Part shown: piece after piece, positions 8,036 to 17,555 of the stretch
Numbering within the stretch: position 1 is the first letter of the stretch
How the letters are laid out: every line of letters starts with the position of its first letter
IMG/VR virus record: IMGVR_UViG_3300027126_000251
Span: 1 to 29,455 of that record
DNA length: 29,455 nt
Strand: one strand, 5' to 3'
DNA from: a virus
Translations under genes and position numbers: made by a program
The notes under the pieces: model-generated
Databases searched by the model: none
What the model was told of the DNA's origin: nothing
What the model saw: the letters and a program-made list of their open reading frames with translations, nothing else

Positions 8036-8728
8036 TTATTTCAGATTATCTGCTCTTAGTCTCAGAGCACGAGAATAGAGGTCTGAGCAGTCAACAGGGA
8101 ATGAGTTTCTGACTTCTTCAGGCATTGCATTACGTACAGCAGAGTTCACTGGACGAATAATCTCCTGAATAGAATTGCAGAACTTATTCTCAATTGCCTG
8201 ATTAGCTGTCATGAAGGTTTCATTCTCCATCATGTTCTTAACAGTGTCCGAAGGCAGACCTGTTCGATCAGTGATGATTGCATTGATAGCGTCTCTGTGT
8301 GCTGTCCACTGATTCCTGATATTCTCAAAATCAGATTCTTTTCTGATTTCAGGATACATCATAGGATTGTGGACCATAACAAGACCACCAATGTTGATAG
8401 TACGCTCGTCACCTGCCAACAGAATCCACGAAGCACATGAATAAGCGTAACCATCAACAATACATTTCACTGTACCGTTGTGTTCTCTCAGACGTTGGTA
8501 GATGCTGAGAGCGTTACCAACTTCACCACCACGAGAGTTGATGCGGACAGTGATATCACCCTTCATGGTGTTGAGAGCATCAAGGAATTCATTAGCTGTG
8601 ATACCCGGTTGTTCTTCGTAGTATCGCTGGCTGATGATGTAGTCGTAAAGTTCAATGGTGTTACCATCTACGTTTACAACTGTTGCCGTATTCTCTCGAC
8701 TGCTGTAGTTGAGAACGTATGTCTTCAT
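8036..8728 (-). CDS. Head maturation protease, ClpP-like (S14 family)
   Basis: 230 aa. ClpP-fold signatures appear in order: TVRINSRGGEVGNALSIY (about 60-77, the substrate-binding Gly-rich strand), GYAYSCASWILLAGDE with the likely nucleophile Ser97, and GGLVMVHNP with catalytic His120. An acidic residue further on (ITDRTGLP) probably completes the triad. Such proteins occupy the prohead protease position in many HK97-like phages and trim scaffold and capsid delta domains. The start overlaps the portal stop by four bases (ATGA), and the gene lies directly upstream of the capsid gene. The C-terminal about 70 residues are helical and may act as self-targeting or scaffold sequence. Confidence 0.9.
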   Translation of the reverse strand: MKTYVLNYSSRENTATVVNVDGNTIELYDYIISQRYYEEQPGITANEFLDALNTMKGDITVRINSRGGEVGNALSIYQRLREHNGTVKCIVDGYAYSCASWILLAGDERTINIGGLVMVHNPMMYPEIRKESDFENIRNQWTAHRDAINAIITDRTGLPSDTVKNMMENETFMTANQAIENKFCNSIQEIIRPVNSAVRNAMPEEVRNSFPVDCSDLYSRALRLRADNLK

Positions 8729-10503
8729 TTAAGTAGTTCCAGAAAGTGTGAATGTCCTTCAGCATTATCCGTCAGACAATACTGAGAAGAAAACCATGTG
8801 TTTAGTACATCGCTTACAGAGGTGAATGGGCTGACTTCGGTGATGAAACTTTCGTACTCACATACAGCATTGGTAATGGTGTCTCTGAACTTCTCATGGA
8901 AGAGAGCCATTGAAGTCTTCAGTTCTGCTGCGTCTGAGTATTTTTCTTTCTTCTGATTGAAGACTTTGAGTTCGTAGTCCTGCAATCCTTTTATGACAGC
9001 ACGAAATGAGTTTTTTGCAACTCTTAGCCGTTTGTCAATGTTAGGATTATCCGGAGAATTGTCCTGACTATCTGATTCAGGCTCTGCATCTGAACTATCT
9101 CCCTGCTGATCTGGTGGAACGAAATGGTCATTAGCGAGTTTTGCTGATCTGATCTGTTCGCTCAGAAGATCGTTAGCCATCAGAGCCTTATCCCGCAGAG
9201 CAATTGAATGGTCTACGGTCATGAGGTTTACTGGGACGTAACGAAGAGTGTTGTTGTCGTCTGACGGATCAATACTCATACCGAGTAGATTAGCAATTGC
9301 TGTTCTATCCATCACACCAATCTCAAAGAAGTTTCTCAACGCTTGTGAGAATTCGTTGATGATAGTTCTGAAGAGATAGATTAGGTTGAATTCGAAGTTG
9401 TACTGGAGTTGGTTACCTAGTGGGATCAGTTCATTCCTGATCTGCTTACCGATGCTATTGAGCATTGGGTGTAGACCAGTCTGAATGAATAGGTGAATCA
9501 GTTGAGACAGATCAGAACTTGCTTCTTTACCGCCACCCATGTGAGAATGAAGAAGACCTACAGGAACGTTAAACCAGCGTGCAATGTCTTCAACAGAAAA
9601 TGCTCTGGTCTGAATGAACTGAAGCTGCTCAAGAGGAATAGCTGTGTTAATAGGCTTCAAACCCTGTTCAAGTACACGGGTCTTGAATGCCTCAGCCATT
9701 GCCTGATTGGGATTCTCTTCGAAGATACCTTCGATACGCCTGAGAACATCTGGAGCAAGTCTTTGTTCTGTGCTGAGGAATGTCTGACTCTTATGACCTG
9801 TCTTGAAGAAGTGTACGCCATACTCTTCAGAGTTTTCGTACATGTTGAATGAACGTTGTGAGTTCTCAACAATACCGTAACCTCTGTGGTTAGCCTTATC
9901 CGGAATACCACTCTGGATATGAAACATGTACTCTCTTGGAAGAAGTAATGCTGAAGGATTACTATCTTCTTTAGTATTGCCTGTTTCAATCCTATAGATC
10001 AGTTCGCCTCTGGAAGCTTGTCTGTTGGTACTGAGTAATTCTGTACCTTCAGCATAGAAGATGTTTCCACGAGGAATTCTGGATGGATGAATGTAGTGAA
10101 TTCTGAATGTTCGATTCTGCGAATCAAACTCTCTAAGAGCGTAGTAATTACCCCACATCAGCCTGTCGTTGACAATGTCAACAATCATCTGATCTGCAGA
10201 GTAATTAGGGTTAGCGTAATGCAGGAAGATTTTTACTGCTGGATGTTCGTCTGTACGTAGTTGACGGTCAGGCTTACCACTGTTTACGTCGATACGATAG
10301 ACTGTGCGTGGTAGGCTGGAAATACTTCCTGTGTACAGATTCAAAGCACAGAAGACAGCAGACAATGAAAGACTGCTGTCTACGTTGTGTCTCTTTGATC
10401 GCCACATGAAGCTGTATAGGTCTCTGCCTGTTAAGGCTGAAGTAGCAACATTCAGAACATCCTTTAGGGTGAAAGGTGATTTCTTCCTGAATAGGTTAAA
10501 CAT
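8725..10503 (-). CDS. Portal protein, HK97 family
   Basis: 592 aa. The portal core runs to about residue 390. It includes LSLSAVFCALNLYTGSISSLP (about 45-65), the NDRLMWGNYYALRE motif (112-125), and RWFNVPVGLLHSHMGGG...SSDLSQLIHLFIQTGLHPML (309-348), the hallmark of HK97-type portals just before the long stem helix. The last about 170 residues are an acidic, Ser/Asp/Asn-rich linker (residues about 455-490) followed by a helical domain, an extension beyond typical 400-450-aa family members. It forms the dodecameric DNA gate at one capsid vertex and docks terminase. It overlaps the end of the large terminase by eight bases. Confidence 0.93.
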   Translation of the reverse strand: MFNLFRKKSPFTLKDVLNVATSALTGRDLYSFMWRSKRHNVDSSLSLSAVFCALNLYTGSISSLPRTVYRIDVNSGKPDRQLRTDEHPAVKIFLHYANPNYSADQMIVDIVNDRLMWGNYYALREFDSQNRTFRIHYIHPSRIPRGNIFYAEGTELLSTNRQASRGELIYRIETGNTKEDSNPSALLLPREYMFHIQSGIPDKANHRGYGIVENSQRSFNMYENSEEYGVHFFKTGHKSQTFLSTEQRLAPDVLRRIEGIFEENPNQAMAEAFKTRVLEQGLKPINTAIPLEQLQFIQTRAFSVEDIARWFNVPVGLLHSHMGGGKEASSDLSQLIHLFIQTGLHPMLNSIGKQIRNELIPLGNQLQYNFEFNLIYLFRTIINEFSQALRNFFEIGVMDRTAIANLLGMSIDPSDDNNTLRYVPVNLMTVDHSIALRDKALMANDLLSEQIRSAKLANDHFVPPDQQGDSSDAEPESDSQDNSPDNPNIDKRLRVAKNSFRAVIKGLQDYELKVFNQKKEKYSDAAELKTSMALFHEKFRDTITNAVCEYESFITEVSPFTSVSDVLNTWFSSQYCLTDNAEGHSHFLELLK

Positions 10504-12403
10504 CTTTTAATCCCGGAATGTCTGTAATGAGTTGCTGACCATGATACATGGAACCGCCAATAGCCATAAGCAGAGCTACGATACCGTCAATCTTGTCTGT
10601 TGACTTATCTTTGGCAGGTCTCATCTGATCGTTGTTGTTGGTGGTGATAGACACGTTACCTATCATCCATCGAAGAACAGGGTTAGTACCGTGGAAAAGT
10701 TCTTTATTCTCTGCAGCAGCTTCTAATCTTCTGCAAGGTCCGTTCATTCCGACATAACTCTGAGGATATTTCTTTGAGTTGAGACCAGCATTGTAAAGTG
10801 TCTCATAGATGAAGTTGCTTCCCCAAGCGTCGAAAGTTACTAGGTGTAAGCCTTTGAAATAGTTGCAAATGCCTGTGTGTGATCCATCACCTACAAGAGC
10901 CTTTGCAATATCCCTTTCTGAAATAGAAGCTAATGGAGTATTATTGATAAGACCTGACTTAAACCATCTATCGTAAGGAAGTCTCTCTTCAACTGATCGA
11001 CGATAGATTGATTCAGCAGGAACCCAGAACCACGGCAGAACTATTCCCTGTGTCGGGAAGTACAAAACGAATGAAGCAATGTCTTTCACACTTGTATTGT
11101 CATAACCGCCATAACATTCGGCTTCAACAAGTTCTTCCAGTTTCTTAAAGTACCACGTGTAATACGCTTGATACTCAGAAAGATAGATATCTACTTGTGG
11201 AGTTGAGAACCATTCAGGAGATGCAGCAAAGTTATGCCACTTTCGGTGATTATACAACCTATTCTTAATTTCGTCAATAGGTAGTAGTTCTGTTTCGGTG
11301 TTGTTTCCATTAGCCCATACCCAACTAGGAATCCACACTGTTTCTGTTTTTGTGCGTACATTAAGATGCAGACGAAGAAATCTGTTAAGAAGAACAGGAT
11401 TATTCTCACAGATTCTAATCTGTTTCTCAAAGTAGTCAGCGTAGATACTTACGCCGTAATTAGGATTGGCTTTTCTCCAGACTGATTCCTTTCGGAAATC
11501 ATCATCTATTTGGGCTTCATAGATTACTGGCAAGAAATATGGTTCAGATGTTTGACCTTTAGCTACGGAAATGGCTCTGTCGTATAACTGATTACATGTT
11601 GAAGGTCTGTCGTAGTCTGCTGTTGTTGTGTAGATTGTGAGAGACTGTCTACGTGCAGCCGTACCAGTGATCATTACGTCAATCAGTTCGCTGCTCTTGT
11701 GTGCATGAACTTCGTCGATGTAAACGTAATTAGGTGACAGACCGTGTTTTGTTTCGGCAATAGCTGAGAGCACTTTGAACATGCTTCCATCTTTAGCATA
11801 CTCAAAGCTTTTAGTGCTTCTGTTTACCTTGTTCTGTCTGAGACGATTAAGAAGGTTTGGATTGTTCTCAATGATGTAAGACGTGTGTCTGAAGTTTACA
11901 GAAGCTTGTTCAAGGTCTGCAGCACAGCAAAAGTTTTGACTACGTTGTTCCTTATCGACGTAAAACATGTACAGGGTTGGAACTGAACCAAACGCTGTAG
12001 TCTTACCATTCTTTCTAGGAACGTAAATGAATACTTCAGAGTATCGCCTGAAATTAGTCTTCTTAGACTTCCAACAGAAGATGTTGAAGTAAACTGCCCA
12101 TTGCCAAGGTTCAGGAATGAACGGCAGACCTGTATTTTCACCTTCAGGAAAGACAACTTCATTGATAACGAACTGGATGAACTTATGCATTTCATCCAGA
12201 TCGAAGTAATAATCTTCAGCATCTTGGAAGCAATCGTAGTAAGGGATTGACTTAAGAAGTTGAGGAATATTGAATTGTTTGTATTCGTAGCCTACAAGTA
12301 CGTCAGCGTTACGGATAGGTACAGGCACTTCCTGTGTACACTTACCGTCACCACCTTTGAAGAAACGTTTGTAGGAGACTTTGCTAGCTGTAGGAGCTAT
12401 CAT
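10496..12403 (-). CDS. terL: Terminase large subunit (TerL)
   Basis: 635 aa with the two expected domains. ATPase: Walker A-like PRKNGKTTA (129-137), Walker B YVYIDEVHAH (227-236), and the coupling motif TIYTTTA (257-263). RNase H-like nuclease: acidic positions in GGYDNT (D436), LVTFDAWGS (D526) and DKIDGIVALL (D607). This is the HK97-type packaging motor, which cuts concatemers and pumps DNA into the prohead. The start sits in an ATGA overlap with the preceding fibre-like gene. The small subunit is not adjacent; it is at 24419-24910 in another operon. No defect is apparent in any motif. Confidence 0.95.
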   Translation of the reverse strand: MIAPTASKVSYKRFFKGGDGKCTQEVPVPIRNADVLVGYEYKQFNIPQLLKSIPYYDCFQDAEDYYFDLDEMHKFIQFVINEVVFPEGENTGLPFIPEPWQWAVYFNIFCWKSKKTNFRRYSEVFIYVPRKNGKTTAFGSVPTLYMFYVDKEQRSQNFCCAADLEQASVNFRHTSYIIENNPNLLNRLRQNKVNRSTKSFEYAKDGSMFKVLSAIAETKHGLSPNYVYIDEVHAHKSSELIDVMITGTAARRQSLTIYTTTADYDRPSTCNQLYDRAISVAKGQTSEPYFLPVIYEAQIDDDFRKESVWRKANPNYGVSIYADYFEKQIRICENNPVLLNRFLRLHLNVRTKTETVWIPSWVWANGNNTETELLPIDEIKNRLYNHRKWHNFAASPEWFSTPQVDIYLSEYQAYYTWYFKKLEELVEAECYGGYDNTSVKDIASFVLYFPTQGIVLPWFWVPAESIYRRSVEERLPYDRWFKSGLINNTPLASISERDIAKALVGDGSHTGICNYFKGLHLVTFDAWGSNFIYETLYNAGLNSKKYPQSYVGMNGPCRRLEAAAENKELFHGTNPVLRWMIGNVSITTNNNDQMRPAKDKSTDKIDGIVALLMAIGGSMYHGQQLITDIPGLKDV

Positions 12404-14067
12404 GGATTTTCAACAAACTTAAATTGTGTTGTTTTGAATGTCTTTTGAGCGTCTTCTGATATCCAGATGAATTTCAATCGACCTTCGTAAGTAAACTCTG
12501 GAACGCCTTTAGAGGTTTCTGAAGAAGGAAGTATAATACTAACTACGCTTGATGCATAGGTACACACTCCTGTAATCCATTTTGATTCTGGATCGCCTGT
12601 TCTGTAGGCTATGAATTCAATGTCAGCGTCAACAAGAGCCAGAGAACCGATTGACGTAATCGGATCGCCTTCACTGTCAAGAATAGATACCTCAATATCT
12701 CCTGTGTCAGCATCATAGCTGTCACCGATGATTAATTCTGAAGGGAAACCTGTAATAGTTCCCGGAGCAAGAACAGCAGCAGCTATTAGAGAAGTGTTGC
12801 CTTGTGCTGTTCCGATAAGATCTGTTTTAGCTTTTACCTGTAGTAATGTGGTCTGTGAGGCATCACCGGCACCAGCAGTAGCAGAGTCACTAATCGCTTC
12901 CAGAGAATCAGTTGTGCCAGCGAATGTTGCAGTGCCGCCAGTGTTGATTTCGGTCTGAGCAGTTGTCATGCCTGCAGTACCTGCATCCTTCCGACTGATT
13001 CGGCGAACCCAGTCAGCCAGAGAGGTAATACCTGTGAACAGAGTAGAGGTGATACGTGTTACAAGATTACCTGTATCCGTTTTGACTGCAGCAATATCTG
13101 CAGCAACTGATGTAACAGGAGTACCGATTTTAGTGCTTACAGAAGCAATATCGTTAGATACCGTTACTGAAGGAATACCAATACGAGTCAGAATTGTATT
13201 AATCTGAGTAGCCGAATCATAGTCCACAATCTGTGGCATAATCACAGCAAACCGAGCTTCACCGCTGACTGTTCCTGAAGCTGCAAGTTTCAATGTTTCG
13301 TTTGTTGAAGACGAAGCAATAGTGATGGTGATTCCATATCGGCCCGTAGCAATAGTGCTTGTTGCAGTGATGAGAGCAGAACGGTCTGTACCTGAAGCAT
13401 TAACAAGAGTTAATGATGGTGTTGAGTCCAAAGCAACCAGTTTGTCTTCATCGTCTTTCACAACCAGTTCAAACAGGTATACTCGATTTCCGCTGTCAGG
13501 GATTTCAAGTAATAGACTTCCGAAGATGTTTGCCTTTGCAGACAAGTTATTCAGAGCAGTGATACTGGACGCGATTGCCTGTAGTGCGGACGAATTGCTG
13601 TCAATCTCTGTTCTGATCTGCGTAACAGTAGGAGGAGTGAGACCGCTTTGATAGGCCCCAACACTTGCGTCAATTCGCCCGCTGATCAATGCAGCAGGAA
13701 GCTTCGCGAGGATCGCCGTCTGAGCATCAGAGACGTTTGTTGGGGTTGCTGGGGCAGTGTCGCTACCACGTTCAGCCAACACAACAACAGCGTGCCAGTG
13801 AAAAGGGGGTTGAGCCACTCCGCTGATAGTGACATTTTCAGCGAAACCATACACATCATGTTCCGCCTCTCCGGCAGGATCAAATGAGCATTGATACCAG
13901 CCAGTTGTTGCTGCAGGCTTTGTGACTGTGACAGACTCACCAGTCGGTACACCAGCCTTATACACGGTGATAGTAGGATTCGCATCACCATTAACAGCAC
14001 CTGAGGCATTCGACAGACGAATATCCCACGTCCAAGTTGTATCTTTTTTGAATATAGCTGGACGCAT
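12400..14067 (-). CDS. Fibre- or baseplate-like virion surface protein
   Basis: 555 aa, no signal peptide or membrane segment. The N-terminal about 95 residues form a beta domain (MRPAIFKKDTTWTWDIRLSN to FHWHAVVVL) resembling the N-terminal domain of upper baseplate or tail fibre proteins. The middle is low-complexity Ala/Ser/Thr/Ile-rich sequence with repeating 'ASVSTKIGTPVTSVAADIAAVKT'-like heptads (single pieces visible at about 285-345), which suggests a trimeric coiled coil. This is followed by WVRRISRKDAGTAGM and a TTDSLEAIS motif seen in several phage fibre-like proteins. The C-terminal about 100 residues are another beta domain. It sits between adhesin-like proteins and TerL, an uncommon place for fibre genes. 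Receptor binding is inferred from architecture only. Confidence 0.6.
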   Translation of the reverse strand: MRPAIFKKDTTWTWDIRLSNASGAVNGDANPTITVYKAGVPTGESVTVTKPAATTGWYQCSFDPAGEAEHDVYGFAENVTISGVAQPPFHWHAVVVLAERGSDTAPATPTNVSDAQTAILAKLPAALISGRIDASVGAYQSGLTPPTVTQIRTEIDSNSSALQAIASSITALNNLSAKANIFGSLLLEIPDSGNRVYLFELVVKDDEDKLVALDSTPSLTLVNASGTDRSALITATSTIATGRYGITITIASSSTNETLKLAASGTVSGEARFAVIMPQIVDYDSATQINTILTRIGIPSVTVSNDIASVSTKIGTPVTSVAADIAAVKTDTGNLVTRITSTLFTGITSLADWVRRISRKDAGTAGMTTAQTEINTGGTATFAGTTDSLEAISDSATAGAGDASQTTLLQVKAKTDLIGTAQGNTSLIAAAVLAPGTITGFPSELIIGDSYDADTGDIEVSILDSEGDPITSIGSLALVDADIEFIAYRTGDPESKWITGVCTYASSVVSIILPSSETSKGVPEFTYEGRLKFIWISEDAQKTFKTTQFKFVENP

Positions 14068-15122
14068 TATGTTGCCCCAAATACTGAAGGAGGATGAAAC
14101 ACATTTTTGACCCCACCAGCGGAAAGTGTTACGAGTGTTCCGCTTGAATCTCTGACCCCAAGAGTCGCCACAGACAAGTCAATGAAAGCGACCTTGCCTG
14201 CATAAGGGAACACTCGATTGGTTCCCATCTCTGCACTTGCGATTGTTGTACTTCCAGTAACAGAACTGTTCACACCCGGACCCACATTGGAAATTGCCTT
14301 ACCATTTACAGTCAGTGTGCCTGTTCCTGTGTTACTAGCTCCGTAGGCCGTCGCGTTGCTGCCACCAGTGGCGTTGCCGGTGACTGTGATAGTTCCAGAG
14401 GACGAATTGAGAGCACCTATAGCAATTGCTGCCGAGCCACCGACAACAGAGCCGACTATAGTAATTGTGCCCGATCCGGCATTTTGCAACCCTGACGTGC
14501 TGCTCGCGGTGCCGCCAGTGACAGTGCCAGTCACTGTGCCGCCGCCACTAGCCCAGTATGCCGCCATCCCAGCCGCATTACCTGTGACAGTCCCTGTGAT
14601 GTTCAGCGTTCCTGTTGACGCATTTCTCGTTCCTGCGGAAGCAGACCCAGCTCCAGCCGAGGGGTTTCCTGTGACGTTCACAGTTCCAGTAGAGTTATTG
14701 AGTACGCCGAAAGCACTCGCTGCCGCTCCTCCGGTTGGATTACCAGTGATGTTAAGCGTCCCGCTGCTGGTGTTCGAGACACCGTAGCGACTGCCCGTTG
14801 TTGCTGATCCAATCGGATGCCCTATCAGCGTCGCAGAGTTACCGGTAGTTCCGGCGAAGGTAACGCAAGTCGTGCTACCCGCACGTGCTTCGCCGTTGCC
14901 ATTATTCAATGTCAGTGTCACCCCATTTGACAAAGTGAAACCACCACCTGCAACGGCTGTAGTCCCCGCCAGAGTGTACGCATTTTTCCAATGCGTGTTT
15001 ACATTCACGGTCACGGTGAACCCATTGGCATAGACATCATCATCTATGGCAGGGAGGGTTCCTCCATTCCATGTTGCTGTTGCGTTGGCATTTCCTGTTG
15101 CCACTGCCCATCGTTCAGCCAT
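14067..15122 (-). CDS. Repeat-rich beta-solenoid adhesin-like protein (shorter paralogue)
   Basis: 351 aa. After an N-terminal segment (ATGNANATATWNGGTLPA, YANGFTVTVN) it consists of about eight imperfect repeats of 20-25 residues with the consensus S/T-G-T-h-x-h-T/N-G-N-x-T-G-G-x-A. That pattern is expected for a right-handed beta helix or stacked solenoid. A conserved tail follows (LTVNGKAIS...GKVAFIDLS...VFHPPSVFGAT). The full length aligns with residues about 235-608 of the next protein upstream, so the two are paralogues. The start is linked to that gene by a TAATG overlap. The DNA is visibly GC-richer than its neighbours, which suggests separate acquisition. Likely virion-surface, host- or polysaccharide-binding; no enzymatic motif seen. 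Confidence 0.6.
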   Translation of the reverse strand: MAERWAVATGNANATATWNGGTLPAIDDDVYANGFTVTVNVNTHWKNAYTLAGTTAVAGGGFTLSNGVTLTLNNGNGEARAGSTTCVTFAGTTGNSATLIGHPIGSATTGSRYGVSNTSSGTLNITGNPTGGAAASAFGVLNNSTGTVNVTGNPSAGAGSASAGTRNASTGTLNITGTVTGNAAGMAAYWASGGGTVTGTVTGGTASSTSGLQNAGSGTITIVGSVVGGSAAIAIGALNSSSGTITVTGNATGGSNATAYGASNTGTGTLTVNGKAISNVGPGVNSSVTGSTTIASAEMGTNRVFPYAGKVAFIDLSVATLGVRDSSGTLVTLSAGGVKNVFHPPSVFGAT

Positions 15123-16010
15123 TATGCAACACCTCCAAAAATAGTGGGAGGAGCGAATACACTCTTTGGAGACCCTGCAGTGAGGTTTTGTGTCGTCAAC
15201 GCTGCGTTTCGAACAATAGCACTAGCAGTAGACAGGTTGGTCATCTCTACTTTACCCTCAACTGGTGCGATACAGGAAGATCCTGTTTCCATAGACTCCA
15301 CACGAGTGGTTCCGGTTGTAGAACCATTCACACCAGTAGCAGTGGCGGATATTGCTTTACCGTTGACTACAAGTGTGCCACTGCTTGTGTTGCTAGCTCC
15401 GTATGCTGTGGCGTTGGTTCCGCCTGTTGCATTACCGTTCACGGTAACTGTGCCTGCACCGGCATTATACACTCCCCATGCTCTGGTACTACTCCCCCCA
15501 GTGACGTTGCCGTTAATGACAACTGTGCCGCCTACTAGATTTGCAACTCCTGTGGATAAATCAGCACCTCCACCTGTCGCATTTCCATTCACTGTCAACA
15601 ACAGAGCAGATCCCCAATTGACACCGTGAGTACTACTCACACCCCCACCAGTAGCATTACCATTTATAGTAGCAGTACCGTTTGTGGTGAACCGCACTCC
15701 GGTAGTGGTAGATCCACCCAACGGAGTACCAATTGTATCACCATTCAATAACAATGATCCGGTTCCTTGGCAGCGAAGCCCTTCTGATCCTGATCCAATA
15801 CCACCATACGCGTTGCCGGTAACGACAATGTTTCCATTCGACCAGACAACCCCGATAGAGCCACCTGCTGATCCGCCTGTAGTATTTCCTATCAAATTGA
15901 ATGTTCCTGTCTGGGAAACATTCACTCCATGGGCTGCAGTGTTCGTCGCTGAACCCACCACATTACCAACAAGTGTTGCTTGATTCGGAGAGGTTCCGGC
16001 ATAAGTAATA
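14290..16010. repeat. Tandem degenerate coding repeats in two paralogous genes
   Basis: Each unit is roughly 60-75 bp and encodes a variant of SGT-hydrophobic-T/N-GN-x-TGG. The units run about 14300-14800 in the shorter gene and about 15390-15960 in the longer. The repeats are strong at protein level and moderate at DNA level (recurring CCGGTNACTGT and ACCAGT-type pieces on the plus strand), so unequal recombination or recombination between the two genes is possible. Pro/Val-rich open frames on the opposite strand here are by-products of this repeat. Confidence 0.7.
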
Positions 16011-16948
16011 CATGTCGTCGTTCCAGTGATGACGTTATTACCAGATCCGGTCAATGTCAGTGTCACACCATTCGAAATATTGAAAGTACCTCCAGCAGAT
16101 GCAACTGTTCCTGCAGTGGTTCTGACTGTCTTCCAAGAGGTTGACTCATTGACTGTGACGGTATATCCATTGGCATAAACATCTTGTGTTGATGTTGGAA
16201 CGGTTCCAGTGTTCCATGTTGCTCCGGAATTGCTATTCCCGCTTGCAACTGCGTAGACTTCAGTTGGCGATGCAACAGTTTCCTGCAATGCCAAAACCAA
16301 CATTGCCTGAACGTTGCTGATTGGTTGTCCGTCAGCGTCGTTGGTCCATTCAAATGTTGTTGAACCAATCGCTCCGGCTGCTGCTCTAACACCTGTTGCA
16401 CAAACCATACAACCACCGTTACCAGCGGTAGAGTTGAATGTTTTGCGAACTGTTACAGAGGTTAAATTAGCATTAGCAACAGCACAAGCAGCATCGTCGT
16501 TCAAATCTTCAGCATGTGTACCGATCAGGACAATCAAACAATCAGCAACTGATGTGGTAAATCCTGTAGCTGTGCCTGTTTGACCTGCTGAAGATAGAAC
16601 GCTACCAGCAGAATGAAGAACAGGTGTTGTACCATCGACACCAGAGAATGCTGTGATCCATGCAATCTGATGATCGCCAGAGTCAGCAACAGTTGGTGCT
16701 GTGTCTCCAGATTGAGCTATTCTGCCAAATACATGTAAACGTGTTGCAGATGTTCCACCGGCAGTGCCTGTAGATTGAGGAGAGTTAGGGACTTCCGTCC
16801 ATCCTGCAGGAGCAGAAACAGACTGGTTTGCTGTTTCCACTTTTAACAGCATATAATGTCCTGCAGCCCATCCAACAGGAAGTGCTGGGGTAATTGCTCC
16901 TACACCGGAAGCTTCAACACCAGATGCGACAAATGCTGGAACAGGCAT
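15122..16948 (-). CDS. Two-domain adhesin-like protein with beta-solenoid region (longer paralogue)
   Basis: 608 aa. Residues 1 to about 232 form a compact beta-sandwich-like domain (GWAAGHYMLLKVETANQ, PAGWTEVPNSPQS, HQIAWITAFSGVDGTTPV, VQAMLVLALQE). This type often begins phage and environmental surface proteins and may bind carbohydrate; no catalytic residues were recognised. Residues about 235-608 repeat the architecture of the downstream paralogue: WNTGTVP, YANGYTVTVN, ISNGVTLTL, then Gly/Asn/Thr repeats, then LVVNGKAIS and a VFAPPTIFGG tail. The start at 16948 is preceded by GGAG and lies three bases after the stop of the gene before it. Probably a receptor-binding or capsid/tail-surface protein. 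The assignment to virion rather than secretion is inferred from the absence of a signal peptide. Confidence 0.6.
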   Translation of the reverse strand: MPVPAFVASGVEASGVGAITPALPVGWAAGHYMLLKVETANQSVSAPAGWTEVPNSPQSTGTAGGTSATRLHVFGRIAQSGDTAPTVADSGDHQIAWITAFSGVDGTTPVLHSAGSVLSSAGQTGTATGFTTSVADCLIVLIGTHAEDLNDDAACAVANANLTSVTVRKTFNSTAGNGGCMVCATGVRAAAGAIGSTTFEWTNDADGQPISNVQAMLVLALQETVASPTEVYAVASGNSNSGATWNTGTVPTSTQDVYANGYTVTVNESTSWKTVRTTAGTVASAGGTFNISNGVTLTLTGSGNNVITGTTTCITYAGTSPNQATLVGNVVGSATNTAAHGVNVSQTGTFNLIGNTTGGSAGGSIGVVWSNGNIVVTGNAYGGIGSGSEGLRCQGTGSLLLNGDTIGTPLGGSTTTGVRFTTNGTATINGNATGGGVSSTHGVNWGSALLLTVNGNATGGGADLSTGVANLVGGTVVINGNVTGGSSTRAWGVYNAGAGTVTVNGNATGGTNATAYGASNTSSGTLVVNGKAISATATGVNGSTTGTTRVESMETGSSCIAPVEGKVEMTNLSTASAIVRNAALTTQNLTAGSPKSVFAPPTIFGGVA

Positions 16949-16951
16949 TGA

Positions 16952-17548
16952 TCACTCTCCAACCTGAACAGCAGCTACAAGTTCAGCGTAAGTCGTAATG
17001 CTACCTAACCTGATATTTTCCAATGCAACATTTGTCTTTGCATCGAATGATTGACGTAAGGTAGTCAGATGACTACGTAGAATATCTTTTGCTTCTTCTT
17101 CTTCTGCTGCAACTTTTTGTGCAGAGTACTCTTCTACTGTCAAAGCAGCATAAGGACGTCCACCGTCCAAAGCATAGAAAGCTTCTCGCTGTTCTACGGT
17201 TACTACGCCCATCTGAATAAGCACATTCAGAAGTGTCCAAGTTTGAACAGCAATACTCGGATCTGTTGTATCGACTGCTTCAGATGTACGTTTTCCGATG
17301 TGGACAAACAATGCCCTGAGACCAGCAACTACAGGTTCTGGTGAAGCTGGATGCTTAATTACATCAATCAGTGATCCTTGCCATACATTATCGATTGGAT
17401 CATGTTCAGCAAGATTCTGTTCATCGAAGAACTGAATAACTTCTGCAACTGGAATTTTATCAACTGTTAACGCCTGCAGAATAGGAACAATCTGTTCAGG
17501 AGTTCCGGTAAGCTGTAACTGTTGAGATTTCTGATATCCGTTTAGCAT
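16952..17548 (-). CDS. Unknown soluble protein, 198 aa
   Basis: I place the start at ATG 17548, which follows the upstream stop by a few bases and has AGG 6 nt before it; a longer in-frame start at 17662 would overlap the membrane-protein gene by more than 100 bases. The protein is acidic and mainly helical, with no signal peptide or membrane helix. It begins NGYQKSQQLQLTGTPEQIV and contains IPVAEVIQFFDEQNL, a WTLLNVLIQMGVVTVEQREAFYAL segment, and a Glu-rich helix (VAAEEEEAKDIL) near residue 150. No family recognised. Its place directly before the adhesin pair, in the same transcript, suggests a chaperone-like or structural accessory role, but that is only inference. Confidence 0.65.
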   Translation of the reverse strand: MLNGYQKSQQLQLTGTPEQIVPILQALTVDKIPVAEVIQFFDEQNLAEHDPIDNVWQGSLIDVIKHPASPEPVVAGLRALFVHIGKRTSEAVDTTDPSIAVQTWTLLNVLIQMGVVTVEQREAFYALDGGRPYAALTVEEYSAQKVAAEEEEAKDILRSHLTTLRQSFDAKTNVALENIRLGSITTYAELVAAVQVGE

Positions 17549-17555
17549 GGCAGAC

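Noticed and set aside
9493-9852. Plus-strand frame of 119 aa inside the portal gene
   Set aside because: Antisense shadow of a clearly conserved gene; no ribosome site.
14356-15629. Pro/Val/Ala-rich open frames on the plus strand (14356-14787, 14991-15629 and others)
   Set aside because: They lie antisense to the repeat-rich adhesin genes, mirror the same repeats, and lack ribosome sites or family features.
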